A stretch of 64,000 nucleotides of DNA from Tribonema minus (taxonomy: Eukaryota > Sar > Xanthophyceae > Tribonematales > Tribonemataceae), in assembly GCA_017506865.1 (NCBI GenBank), contig JAFCMP010000517.1, forward strand, positions 372,001 to 436,000. Reading direction: 5' to 3'. The notes under the pieces are model-generated. The model was not told the origin of the DNA and ran no database searches. It saw only the letters and a program-made list of their open reading frames with translations. Made by a program: the position numbers and the translations under genes. This document shows positions 24,731-36,592 of the stretch, piece after piece (the first letter of the stretch is position 1; each line of letters opens with the position of its first letter).

Positions 24731-25385
24731 ACGTGCTCCTCCATGTGCCCCCCGCCCCCCTGGATTCTGCTTTGTGTGTCATGACACGGCCAGAGTTCGC
24801 CATGTGGAGCGCTGCCGACAGTGCCGAGCGTAAGCGCGCCTTTTGTGCTTCACTGGCGCTTTCGAAAATCACGTCAAGTGCTACACATCCAGTAAGAGCA
24901 CGGGAGTTGTGGCACACGAATGTGGGTGCTGCACAGGGCGCATGCACAGTCAGATCTTCATCTGTGAACTTAAACTTAAAACCATTCAAGTTGCTTCCTC
25001 GTGGTGCCTGTCGGAGGGTGTTTAGGGTATAGCAGAGCCTGATTGATGCCGCCTTCCTCATGCTACACAAAGCACATGTCTACGTACAGCAGCAGGCGTC
25101 AACAGCATTGTGCTTACCAGGCTTGGCTGGCGATGCAGGTTGCCCTGAAGCTGGGCGCTGTTTGCTCAGTGCAGGCATCCTTTCATCTGAGCGGTAACTT
25201 GTGAATACGCATGTTCACATGAGGCGCAGTGCAGACTAGGTGGCTGCATAGGATTGAACCTTCTTGGACACACGGGACACCCCGCCTCCTTTGGGGCATT
25301 TATGGATAAACACAAGTCCTTGAGTACCTGCACAAACTCAATGTAACGTGCTGTAGTGCAGTAACACGTGCAGTTATCATGCGAC

Positions 25386-28300
25386 TCACATGCTGGCGTG
25401 CGCCGCCTCTATGTCAGCTTCCAGATCGCTCCATTTGCTGTGAGGGATACATCAGTACAGCAGCAAGCAGACAGACATGGCCATGGCAGCTGTCAGCGCA
25501 CTGGCTGTACAAGTAAACACTGTAAGATTGAGTCAGCAGTGTAGTCAGTAATTCCAAATGTATGAGTAGCCTATCACAACAAGTATCTCGAAGCAAATAC
25601 TGCACAAGAGGCGAGACTGGCAGGCGCTCCTGCCCTTGCACAAACCTTGGCATACAGGATCGTTGCGAAACACACGCATGTAAGATGCATGGAGGATCAA
25701 GTTCAAAGTGCTTGTATGCACGTCTTGCTTCGAGTGCTGTAGTCTAGACCTCCCAAATTCAACTGAGCATGGCTGCACCTGCCGAGGCGCAAGAAATTCC
25801 ATGAGCCCACAGCTCTAGAAAAAGCTGCAACAAAGTTGCCCTGTATGCCACGCCTGCTGCAGACGCGCAGCTCCATATACATCCTGCTTTTAACATGCAT
25901 TTGACGACAGACACCCGCCCGCGCTGACGCCTGACCTACTCAGTCCTACTGTAGCAACTACTGTAGCGCTGTGATATATTGTAACCCGGAAATACCTGGA
26001 TGTGCGCGGGGCGCCAGAATATTCCAGCTCCTCCACTGCCTTTGCGATAACCTGTCATCATCACAGCGAAGCATGGTGCAGACAGCCATCGCCCGAGAGT
26101 CAGCAACTTGAGCACGAATGTGCGCGTGTAGAGGGATAGTGCGCTAGTCGAGATGGGAAGTGGCACTGCGGTCGAACGATGAAACTGCAGCAAAGCTGTA
26201 GACACTCGCATCCGCTGCACCCGCTAGCACACAGTATGCCGCGTGCACAACGTTTTGCTGAACTCTACGCAGTTCACTAAAGTTCAATCCGCCCCTGCGC
26301 TCTGATGGAAATGCATCTTGCACCTATCTGTCAACTTCTTGACGGTGTCAAGAAGTGCGCAGTGCAAGAAAGCCTTCTTCAGATGAAGTACGAGAAATTA
26401 CATCACATCATGACGTCACAGGAAGTCATCATCAAAGCTGTTCAGTCAGCCAAATTGCACCTCAATCAATGCAACGTGTTGCGAAGTTGAACAACAGGAG
26501 CTACTTGTGATCGATGCGTACCGATCAACACATCGTCTGAGGTAACTCACCCTTTCCACTGCATATCTGTTCAACAGCCCTGCCTCGTAGGCCTGCAGAG
26601 AAGGCAAGCAAAACGCACAGGCCACATCAGCGAATGCTGGAAACAAGGCTGGGTGCTGCGCTTCATTCATTTGAAGCTAGCAGGTGAGTAGGATATCAAA
26701 GCATGACATTGCATGCTTTGAGGGTTGCCAAAGTTCAGCTCATCAGAGCTGCACCACAATCAGCGCTGCAACACGTAGCTTTGAAGACAGCAACTTCAAC
26801 AACAGCACGTAAGGTCGCACTCATGCAGGGAGCAATTCCAGCGTTTCCGGCACCTGCAAGGGTTGCTGCAGATGGTGATGTGTTCAACAACTCGTGGGGG
26901 TGGCGCACGCTGCTGGTGTAAGTACCAGAGACGAGGGCAAGTGCAGCACTTGCTATTTATGTGCGTGCAATGCGTCCACGACGGCAGCAGTCTCGTACTT
27001 CAAGTACTCACTTCAAGCGGAGCTGAGGGCACACACACGCAGGATACGCGGCAGACCAGCGACGAGAAACAACTTGGCATTGCGCTGCACAATGTGAAGC
27101 AGCGCACAGCACGGCGATCTGTAACAGCGCTCAGCCCAGCACTGTACGACAGCACTCAGCAATGCGCAGCAGCGTTCAGCACTGCGCAGCAGAGCTCAGC
27201 ACTGCGCAACAGCGCTCAGCACTCTGCGACAGAGCTCAGCACTGTACGACAGCGCTCAGCACTGCTCAGCACTGTCCGACAGCGCGCAGCACTGTACGAC
27301 AGCGCTCAACACTGTACGACCGCGTTCAGCACTACATAACAGCGCTCAGCGCAAAAAAGCACAACAGCGCTCGGCGCAGCACTGCATAGCAGCGCTCAGC
27401 ACAGCGCCGCGCGACCGCGCGCCCGCTGGCGCGAATGTGCTGTGCCGCGTCTCACCTTCCTCGCCGCGCCGACGTACGTCTTGAAGAACAGCACCGGCAC
27501 GCCGTTCACCGCGTAGTCCTCAGGCACCTTGCACACATCGTCCACGCAGTAGACCATGTGCAGGAAGAGGGCGCGCAGCTCGCGGGGAAAGTTCCTGGCG
27601 ATCGACACGCACACAACCGCGTGCAACATTCGAGTTCAACTCCGGTGATGCCAAGGTTGTGGGCGTCAAGCGATGGAAACTGTTGTAGTTGGGGGTTTGC
27701 AGTTTGCCATGTGTGAGCGGTGACTGTCACCGTTGTGTTGAACAGCCCTTGTGGCTTGCACAGAGTTGGCGCAATGGCATGCGTGGACGGGCGCTGCCTC
27801 AGCTATGTATGTACACTCCATAATGCATATATGCGTATGGGCGTGTGCGCCATGAACAGGCGTAACAGAACAGTACAGCTGTCGCCGGCAGAGATGTATG
27901 TAGACTTCACTGACAGCAGCTTGCAAATGTAACTGTGAAAAACTGTCCCCCGACCAGGCAAATTCATTCATCTTGCCGTCAAGTGTACTAACAGAAGGAC
28001 TGCCCAGCAAGTGTTCCTGGGGTGGTGCGTATGTCCGATTGTGTAAAGTGCTTGTGCCAGCATAAAACAGCAATGCTCAGCCGATGACTGACAGCAGCGC
28101 TCAACAGCAGCGCATATCGCCACCATGCTCATTGCTGCTGAAGCTCCACAGCTAGTCTCACAACACTGTCAGCAGTCTGGGTGTGAAAGCCGGCCTTGAT
28201 AGTACTGCAGAGCTCAGAACTGCAATGGGCTGTTGGTCACACTTTGCAGCGTAATGCTGCACAGTACTACACAAACGGTCCTGTAGAGGAAACGCAGCAA

Positions 28301-30792
28301 TTCCCCAAGCTGCTTCTGCGACCTGACCATTGAGAGATATCAAGCATCTACTTTCAAAAAGGAGGGTTCCTGATCCCGCTAGCGTCGGATGCGCTCAATA
28401 GGACGTTGTGATGCTCACATATCACTCAGACTTTGACTCACTCGCACATCTTGATGCCCGCCTTAAAGTCCCCCTCCCCCGTGTCTCCAATGAACACATA
28501 TTCGGTCATGTACCCCCGAGCGATTGCGTTTCTGCCATCCAGCTCCATCAGCCGCCGAAAGTTCTTTACTTTTCTCCGGGATTTCCGCGTCTGCGCGCGC
28601 AGACAAGAGTGCAGGCATGACGTAATGTCTTCATGACATGACCATTTAAGCATCATGACTAAACAGGTCTGTGACAAGTTTGAAGTGCAGAGCTGATGAT
28701 ATGTCCACTTCCTGCACGCTGCCTTGGTGTGTGGTGTGCTGTGATGATGCAGTTTGCCCTTGCCTGCCAGTATGCAGGTACTTCAACTTGAAGTACCTCA
28801 TCACAGTCAAGGTGCGCCCATAGGTGCATCGTTTGGCCATTCTCTGTGCATACACGATCCTTACATGGAGCGTTTCCACACCGCAGCGCAGGACTAGGCT
28901 GAACGCCAGGAATGAGGGTGAAGAACCAGGGTAGAAAAGTGGCCGCTCCTACTGCCACCAACCAAGACACAGCTGCGTGACTGAAGGTGGCGGAACAACG
29001 CTTGCAACAGCGCCACAGGCCTCTGTCCACGTCGTGTGCAACTCTCATGTGTAACCGTGCAGCGCGAAACCCGCAATGACAACATTCGCGCGCAGCGGCC
29101 GCAGCGCCATCCCTCGCTTCGCTGCGACATGGCGGGTACGCATTGCTCAGCGCGCAGCAGCGGCCGCTTACCCAGCATATCCACTCCTTCACGCTGCCAT
29201 AGAGGATTGGCCCCAGTCCCCAGCCTTCCATGCCATTCTCGGCGCCACATTGTCTGCGGGGAGCGTGAGGCCGAAACATTGGTTGAGCACTGGTGTAATG
29301 TGCAGCATGTTGCAGTGAATTAGAGCCTGTGAGATGCTGAGTGACAGTGTGGCACATGCAGAAAATGCAGCATTGACGTTGATCGGTGACGCATCTGCAC
29401 ATGTCACTGTGGAGTGGTGCGTGCGAGGCTGAACCTGGTGTGACCAGTATCAGAGACGCAGCTCGTTGAGCAATGCAGGCGTCAGCGCTGATGCCAGCTC
29501 GTATCAGCCCCAAACAAACAGGCGTAGCGCATGGCTTGTGTTCTACTTGTCATGCTGACACAACTCTGCGTGCAGGGAGGGAGCGCGCTGCTGTTCAACT
29601 GTCTACAAACTGTGCCATGCCACTGATGCTTCAGTGTCGGTGCATGGGGTCGACATGACGCTCGCCCAGTGTCATCCGTCACAGTCGCAATGACTGCATG
29701 CTGTTGGTGCACTGACATGGTTATTTCCAATCATCTCGACAGGCCCTGTGCACAAGTTGTCACAAGGCCTGGATGAAACGTTCGTCTTTCTAAATGGCTG
29801 TGGGCAAAATGTGGTGTACTTGTGATCGTGTTTATGAAGGGATCAGCCACTATGCACATCAAGGCACAGGAAAAGACACAATGGGCGTCACCTACTTTGA
29901 TGTAGTGTGGGTTTGTGGCACAAAAAGAACCAGCATCAATAGGTCGTTCAGCACCGCTGAAAGCAAGCAGCCAGCTCGACACGCTACAGCTAGCGAGCAA
30001 CGTCTCGGTGCTGTGCATTGCACAGAGCACACAGGTGTGTTTGTGACACCACCATCTTGCTCCATAATTGCACTCTTTGATAACACGTGCAACACCATCA
30101 CCACAGCAAATGTTATGTCAAAGATGCTGCTGCCAGGCCACTATGCAACGCCGAGTATAGCTTGCTTTAAGTGCACCACATCGAGCGACAACGCGTGCTG
30201 TCAGTTTTGAGCATTGCAGAAGGATTAGTTGGCGATATGTTGATGTTGGTGTCAACAGAGATACACACCTGTACGCGACGCTAACCGGGTGCTCCATGTC
30301 TAGCTCCAAGGCAAACAGCAGCTCCTTTGCCCTTGCCGTCAGCACAGCAATAGGCAGGGGCATCAGACCCCTGGGCACTCCGTGAGCAGCCAGCTCCAGG
30401 CCGAATTGGAAGACGCCAGGGTAGAACTGCCCCCTCTCATACTGAGCATCAATCCCTCCTAAAGGTATGACACCTGCTAACCTCAGGTTGCCGCTGCTCT
30501 TCACTGTGTCATCGATGTCCGTGACAACGCGAAGAAGACGTGTTGACGGCTTCAGCACCTGCTGATGGGTAGTGCCCGTCACGGCAGGCCACAATGCATG
30601 CAGAGCCGTTGTCGCTGGCCGCCTCGAAGGTTTAAAATTGAGACGGAGAGCAGTGACTCTCAAGGAGTCAAGCGAGCCAGCTTTGCCGAGGTGAACATGA
30701 TGACGAGCGACCGCTGGCTGCAGCCAAGCGTCCACTGGCGCGATGATGAGAGCGAGTACCAATGGTAATCTTCTACATAGCGCCGGCAGCAT
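25386..30792 (-). CDS. App1/DUF2183-type phosphatase-like protein with presequence
   Basis: Seven exons join in phase: 30792-30269, 29253-29172, 28590-28442, 27594-27456, 26592-26551, 26051-25996 and 25437-25386. The total is 347 aa if the TGA at 25388-25386 is used. A GT donor overlaps that codon, so further exons are possible. The catalytic region has TDIDDTVKSS, the DxDxT-type HAD aspartates. It continues with GQFYPGVFQFGLEL, LPIAVLTARAKE, GWGLGPILYGSV, RKVKNFRRL, EYVFIGDTGEGD and GVPVLFFKTYVGAA. This matches the App1 domain, whose yeast member is a phosphatidate phosphatase. The N terminus is a hydrophobic signal peptide ending PVDAWLQPA; Trp after the cleavage site can replace Phe in complex-plastid preproteins, so plastid targeting is possible. 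The substrate is inferred only from the family. Confidence 0.8.
27108..27412. repeat. 20-bp minisatellite in the App1-like gene
   Basis: About a dozen imperfect copies of AGCGCTCAGCACTGTACGAC, some extended to 25-28 bp, lie just downstream of the donor of exon 27594-27456 on the minus strand. One + strand frame stays open through the array (Ala/Gln/His/Cys/Thr repeats) only because stops are absent from the unit. I treat it as an intronic repeat. Confidence 0.8.
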
Positions 30793-31085
30793 GCCGCAAT
30801 GCTAATCGATGTGCGTCACGCCAGTAGCACGTACGCGTCGCTCGCCTTCCAGCAAAGTGAGGCCTCCGCCGCTGTCCTGAGCGTCCCCTGCTCGCTGCGA
30901 TCAGTTCAGCGGCGTACTTTCAGCTGCCGGCCCCGCCTAGCTCTGCTGCCCTACAGCAAGCTGCGCAGCTTTGCCTTGTCAGCTGCCAGCAGGCGTTGCG
31001 GTTTTTTTTTCAAACCAATTACTTTTTTTTTTTTTTGGTTTCTAAAAAATGCCCCGACTACATCTCATGCATTTCAAAAGCAGAT

Positions 31086-31180
31086 TAATGCCCATTGTGA
31101 GCATGGAACACACTGGATGTAACAGCATTTCACAATCAGACTGTTGCCCATTGTGAGCATGGAATACACTGGATGTAACA
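31086..31180. repeat. 57-bp direct duplication 3' of SDHC
   Basis: TGCCCATTGTGAGCATGGAA followed by YACACTGGATGTAACAG occurs twice, starting near 31088 and 31145, with one difference. Two poly-T runs (about 31000-31035) precede it. It lies between the SDHC stop and the App1-like gene. Confidence 0.8.
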
Positions 31181-31421
31181 GTAATGTGGCAAGGCATACA
31201 CAGGCAGTCGGCCCAAGAAACAAGGTTGCCAGCACGAAGGAGAGCTGGTAACTTGCCTGTACATTCTTCCATGGAACATCAAAACCGCAACACGTGTCAC
31301 TATACTGTACCCCGCTGCTGAGCTCTGCTGCACATCAACCTGGCGCACATGGTGCTGCCGTGGCCCGCTCGCCGCTCCCCTGCCCCCCCCTTCACTCCCC
31401 GACATGTGACTACTGTATCGC

Positions 31422-33122
31422 TCAGACGACAGCGGTGAGCAGCGTGAGGCCGCCAGCAGCACCAAACAGTATGTAGCTCGACTGCGCGACCGAGGCGTTG
31501 TTCACGGTCTCCGGCTTGAAGTCCCAGATGGTGTGCCGCGCTGCGCCGAGGTAGTGGTAGATGAGGGGGAACGTCACGACCATCTTTGCGAGCGGCGCGA
31601 CCGCCGTCTCTCCGAGCATGGCCATGAGGCCCTGCACATCCACTCCGACCAACGCCAGCGCGCCGATTCCGTACAGCCCTGCAGCCAGGAGTGTGACACA
31701 TTCTCAGGGGGTGAGTGCAAGAAAGTCAGGCATGAACCGATAAAACGGAAACTGTTCATCCTCCTCGAGTCAAGTACCAGACGATGTGGATTGCAGCACC
31801 ACAAGGAGCACCCCATACATCTGAAGCATGCCTGTTTGCTATACTGTCACACATATGACATGACCGACATGATTAGTTAGAATTGGAGACTAACCCAACA
31901 TCTATGTGGCTAGAGACATCGATAGAAACCATCAGTAGTAGCCTGATGCGGCGTGTTGCAACGATGTGCAACAATAATCGTGTCAGCAGCCTCCCCTTTG
32001 TGCTGCTACACCTGCCTTGTGCACTGCTGCTGCTGCTGCTGCTGCTAGTGCCTCTGCTGTCAGGTGATGTGACATTTTCCTATTGGCAATTGACTCTCGA
32101 TTTGGACTGACACTCGTGTAGTAAAATCAGACAGATTATTGCTGTTTAACTGTGATAACCATGCCGTACATGTCATGTGCAGCAGCTGCAACAGTCACAT
32201 CTGCTGCTGCTGCACCTGCTGCCACCGCTGCGGCAGCGTGACTGTAACCCAGTTTTCCTCACTGCACATTGCAGCGCTGCAGACTACCGGCCTTAACTAG
32301 CCAACAGCCAGCTAGCCAGCAAAGCCAGTCAGCCTCTCTCAAACCTGCCCAGCCAGTCAGCCACACCAGTCGGTCATCTCGTTGCTTGAACCGGTTTACA
32401 ACCCTAACAAGACCACGGCTTCTGATACAATTGATAGCAGTTTGGTTTTCAGCTTGGTGCCTGCAGATGCCAAGTCGCTCCATCACTGACTGAATAGTGA
32501 TGGTCAAATCAACATATTAAGTGAAAGGTCTGCACGGATCTCTGTTGCAAGATCTTCAATGGCGACGCCAATACGATGCACAGCTACAGAGGCCTTGGCA
32601 ACAAATAAGTTGCGGCACCTGAGGCCAAACCAGCTAGACAATCAAATACACGAGTTCGGAGACACCCAAGCCATCGCGTGACCGATAATGGGAGAGGTAA
32701 TGCCGATGATTGCAACCGTAGCGTGTGCGATGTGGTTCGCGTGCAGGGAGCAGGCAACATTGAGGATGGCACGGCGCACCAGTGTCCAGAAGATCTTACG
32801 GGGCCCTCTCATCACCCAAATACGACACAAAGCTGTGACGCTGAACAAAGTGGAGAACGGAGGTAAAGCAGGGTGAAGTTGAATTGAAGCACGTCTCACC
32901 GCCAACGAGGCCCACGCCGGTGACGCGGTTGGTGATAGATGAGATGGCTACCACTGGGAACCGGTACGCGGTAACGTGCGGAGAAACAGGCCTGCCTGTC
33001 TTGTTCTGGCGCTCAATGTAGTCTGACAGGATCCTTGTGCTTCCAGCGGTTGCTCCCGCCTGTTTGCGGAGCGCGGCGCCTGCGAGGGCCGTGCCCCTCT
33101 GCCTCATGTTGCTCAGCATCAT
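31422..33122 (-). CDS. SDHC: Succinate dehydrogenase cytochrome b subunit
   Basis: Two exons, 33122-32900 and 31678-31422, join as G|GG and give 159 aa. The N terminus is basic and Ala/Arg-rich (ALRKQAGATAGSTR), as expected for mitochondrial import. Then come RPVSPHVTAYRFPVVAISS and ITNRVTGVGL, the SDHC start of the first membrane helix with the conserved Ser and Arg at the quinone site. Exon 2 holds helix 2 (GALALVGVDVQGL), FPLIYHYLGAARHTIWDF with the haem-ligand His region, and helix 3 ending LTLLTAVV. The product anchors complex II in the inner membrane and binds haem b and ubiquinone. The 1.2-kb intron holds another open minus-strand frame that I do not count as coding. Confidence 0.93.
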
Positions 33123-33426
33123 TCTGCTCCTCTATCGCTTAAAGCCTGCCCGCCTCGCCACACTCCTCTCTGGATACGCCTGTTGTGCATTCGTCAAACG
33201 CCGAGAGTCTAATAGGGTGGATGTAGAAGGCCGGCAGACAGAAGTGGCTTGTTAGGCTTGTTAGGCTTGCAAGCGAACTACTGTAGCTCCATCAGGCTGG
33301 GACGATCAAGGACAGCTAGCTACCTGGCGATAAACTGCACACGGTCAATTTCGGAGTGTCGTCCACAAGCACTGCTGTGGATATCACCGCAGACTTGAGC
33401 GCAGCAATCACAAAAAGAGGAGCACT

Positions 33427-34104
33427 ATGTCTGGATATGGCGGGCGCGGCGGGCCGCCAGTGGGGGGGCAGAGGATGAAGAAGGTCATGACCCAGCCGAT
33501 CAGTCTCATCTTCAGGTTCTTGCAAAATGTGAGTGCGGAGGTCACGACGGTGGTGCTGGTGCATTTGCTTTTTTTGCTTCAGCTGTGAGCCGAAGTTGGT
33601 TCACACTTGGCGTACTCTGGTGTGATGCGTTGGAGCACATGTTGTTCTTTGCCCTATCCATGGTACGTGTGCGCCATTGGGTCGCACACTTTGAACTGTG
33701 CTGCCGGCTATTTTGCTTTTTGCACTGCAAGATAAATATCACAAGCGTGTCGTATTACTTTGTTCAGCATTGGGCGCTTCCTGTCGAGCTTCAATGATCA
33801 TTGAATATGATCATGTACCACATTCACCACGTTGTACATTGCAGCCTGCATTCGGGTTCTCATTTGAACTTGTGGTGCTGTGTCTATGCTGTGTGCTGAA
33901 CCACAGCGAACACGGGTACAGATCTGGCTATACGAGAACACGACGATGAGGATTGAGGGGAGGATTAGCGGCTTCGATGAGTACATGAACCTGGTGCTGG
34001 ATGAGGCGGAGGAGGTAGACTTGAAGAAGAATGTGCGGACGCAGGTGGGGCGCATCCTGCTTAAGGGGGACACCATCACTTTGATGCAGGGAGTGGATGC
34101 CTAG
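33427..34104 (+). CDS. SNRPE: Small nuclear ribonucleoprotein E (SmE)
   Basis: Exons 33427-33528 and 33907-34104 join in phase 0 and give 99 aa, close to the usual 90-95. A short Gly-rich N terminus precedes [18 protein letters not shown], then [18 protein letters not shown] with the Sm1 motif, [16 protein letters not shown], and the Sm2 motif [14 protein letters not shown]. These are diagnostic of SmE rather than other Sm or LSm proteins. It is one of the seven core proteins binding spliceosomal U snRNAs, consistent with an intron-rich genome. The start codon is 305 bp from that of the divergent SDHC gene. Confidence 0.96.
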
Positions 34105-34225
34105 GCTTGCGCACGGCGGAAAATGCAGCCGCGCACATCAATATATTATTTTGCACAACTCTTGTTTTATCTGAGGTTAGCGCTGGCTCTTTTCTGCACT
34201 CCCCGTTCCAGTGCAGCTGCAGTGC

Positions 34226-34262
34226 ATGAACTTGCTGTTGTCGTTGTCGTCGTTGTCGTTGG
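34226..34262. repeat. GTT/GTC trinucleotide run
   Basis: Imperfect TTGTCG/GTCGTT repeats in the 3' flank of the SmE gene, non-coding. Confidence 0.7.
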
Positions 34263-34888
34263 AAGTGCTTTGCTGAGCGTCAGCAGATCATGTGGTGTGC
34301 AGATCAACGATGCATGTCATTTGGGCAGTAGTTAGTGCCTGGCATCAGTGCACAGAAAGGCTCTCTTTGTGTGTCTGAATCGGCTTGTGCAGTGCTGCCA
34401 GTTTTTGGTCCCTATCACAGCGTGCAGTTTCATACTGCAGATTACTGCCACGTAGCGTCATCAATCATGACTGCAATACGGGAACACTGAGAGCGTTTCC
34501 CTGTGAGAGAAGTATGCAGAGTGTGTTTCCCTGTGAGAAGAGTATTGCCAGCGAAGCATTGGGGGAGATCTGTACGCAACTGCTTTCTGCTGCCTCAGCA
34601 GAGGGGCGTCCCAAGCATGTTATTGTGGCCCAATAGTGGCCTCCCCTCTCGGCAGCGCACTTGTTGTATCACATCATGGGTGGTTGAGAGGCACCTAGAG
34701 CTGCCAAAACGCGCCACAGATGGTGAGCGTTGTACGAAGTGGCGTTGTACAAAGTGCGCAATGGTACATACAGAATGCTCAGAGCCTCGGAGACGCTGCT
34801 TTGTGTCATGTTGCACGCAAGCCAGGCAATGTAACTCATCAGCGGGACGTGAAGTGTGTCATTCCTGCGAGCACAGCTACATAGCTGG

Positions 34889-36262
34889 CTAGGTTTTGTC
34901 CACATTAGTGCGAGCCTCGGCTGGCCCTGTTGCACCAACTTCGTGCAGCATAGCCAGTCGCCACGTGTGCGCAGGATCATTGAAAAAAATTTCAAGGACC
35001 CCCATTGTGATGCTCTCCACAACTTTGTTTCCCCCTGGAGGCGGCTGTACCTCTCTGCCTCTGCGGTCCACTGCTAATATCTCCCTGCAGTGGCAACAAG
35101 AGCAGGAAGCACTGCTGATGACGTTTGAGAGTTGTTAGCAGGGGCAACAAGGCTGACAAGGCTGACTCTTGTGCAAAACACTGCTAGCCACAACCCATTA
35201 ACTGATGTGCAGCGTTGTTGAGTTCGCTGATGGATCAAACAGCGTTTTTCTACAGTTGGTTTGAACACAAGGACAACGCAATGGCTAATAGAATGTCACA
35301 GCATACAGAAGCTGGCAGCAGTGCTCATCAAACACCGCATGAGCCCACTGCTAGTGAAATGCGCTACAAACGGACCGTTGCAAATGCTGATATATAGCAT
35401 CAAGGCTTGCCAATGCTGCTACATAGCATCAAGGCTTGTCTGCTTTTTAATATTCAGAGTTGGCCTGCCCGTGTCGCGCCACAAGCATGCAGATGGACCA
35501 TGTTCATGCAGCGTCAGCTTGCACACTGCTTGGCTCATAGCTAATGGGCCAGTAGGAATAGGCGATTAAGTTTGTCTTGTCAAACCTGATGGGCTCTGGT
35601 GTTCGCCTCGCTGCCACATGCTCAACATGCACAACAAGGAATGTATGGTGCCAGCGTTGCCCGAAGTGCTCTACAGTGCACACAACTCACCTGCTTGTTA
35701 CATATTGAACAGTCATCTGCCCCCAGCCGCGTTTGCCGCCGCTTCCCTTCTCCATCGCCGCCCTGACCTGCAGCACATACGTGGGCTCCATCATGCGCAA
35801 CAGTTTGAACGCTGCGCGGGGCTTTGGCTCAGAACCCGGCTTCCGTCCCATGCGGGTCACATCAGCCTTCACGTTGTCGTGAAGACCCTCAGTGGCCAGG
35901 TTGCACAAGGAAGGCAGATCTCCCTTCCTGTGCGCGTCAATGAAGGACTGGAAAACTTGGTCAGCGATGGGAGGAAAGGTCTTGGGGGAGAATCCTGGTA
36001 CGTGCTTCTTGATTATGGCGATCGCAGCGCTGGACTTCATGTGCCCCTTGTACACGGTGAACCGGTGCTTCAGCCCTGCTAGCGTGTACACCGGTGGGCG
36101 CTTGGCCATGTCCTCGAAGGAAAAGGGGTCGAATATCTGTCCAGAAGAATATAAGCCTGGTCCTGCTCCGTAGGCTCGACATGCGGAGGCAGTAGCTGTG
36201 GTGAGAGCAGGGTTCTGACAGAACAAGCGTTGCTGCCTCAACAGCGGAGCTAGTCTGGCCAT
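34889..36262 (-). CDS. MRPL45: Mitochondrial ribosomal protein mL45 / Tim44-like protein
   Basis: Exons 36262-35691 and 35084-34889 join as AG|G and give 255 aa. The N terminus (MARLAPLLRQQRLF, then Ala/Thr/Arg-rich) looks like a mitochondrial presequence. A Tim44-like fold follows: HVPGFSPKTFPPIADQVFQS, FIDAHRKGDLPSLCNLATEG, then GQMTVQYVTSREILAVDRRG and ESITMGVLEIFFNDPAHTWR. The predicted size, the long strand before the last helix and the absence of a Tim44 N-terminal region favour the large-subunit ribosomal protein mL45 over Tim44 itself. The start was chosen as the first ATG whose product has a presequence; the frame is open further upstream. It is divergent from FIGNL1, with 330 bp between start codons. 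Confidence 0.85.
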
Positions 36263-36592
36263 CGTAGATCTGCGGGCGCCTAGCTGCACTAACGGTGATG
36301 GGCACAGCTCCAGAGCGGACTGCTGGATACGAACCTGAACAGAGTGGCGAGTCTTCACCTTGAACTTATAGTTGATTTTTTCAGCCTGCTTTTGCAGCGA
36401 CATCTGAGAGGCGTGTATGCCGCCCACTAGTTTGCTTACAGGTCGCGTGTCGCTCTGCATCGTTCGATGAAAGGTGGGAGACTGAACTCCAGGGGTTGTG
36501 TGCCTTCGGTGTCTTTTGCCGCCAGATTTTGAACACCGAACCTCGGGCTCGCTCAAGCTTAGTCGCGCAGTGCCAGTGCCAGCGGCGCACGC
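36263..36592. promoter_or_regulatory. Shared divergent promoter region mL45/FIGNL1
   Basis: This 330-bp interval separates two head-to-head start codons. No TATA box or other core element is obvious. Similar spacing is seen at 33123-33426 (SDHC/SmE) and 53589-53867 (RING protein/signal-peptide protein). Confidence 0.5.

Noticed and set aside
25200-25327. Exon-like minus-strand stretch (KEAGCPVCPRRFNPMQPP, then CASC) after the App1-like gene
   Set aside because: It has a possible zinc-ribbon pattern, but its phase does not fit the preceding exon and no donor confirms it; left as a possible extra exon only.
27123-27389. Frames through the 27-kb array encoding repeated Ala/Gln/His/Cys/Thr peptides
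   Set aside because: The array is an intronic minisatellite without stops in its unit; no start, splice or domain evidence.
32642-32905. Open minus-strand frame in the SDHC intron (NVACSLHANHIAHATVAIIG)
   Set aside because: It has a protein-like hydrophobic stretch. However, SDHC is complete without it, the two flanking exons join in phase directly, and no splice sites fit.
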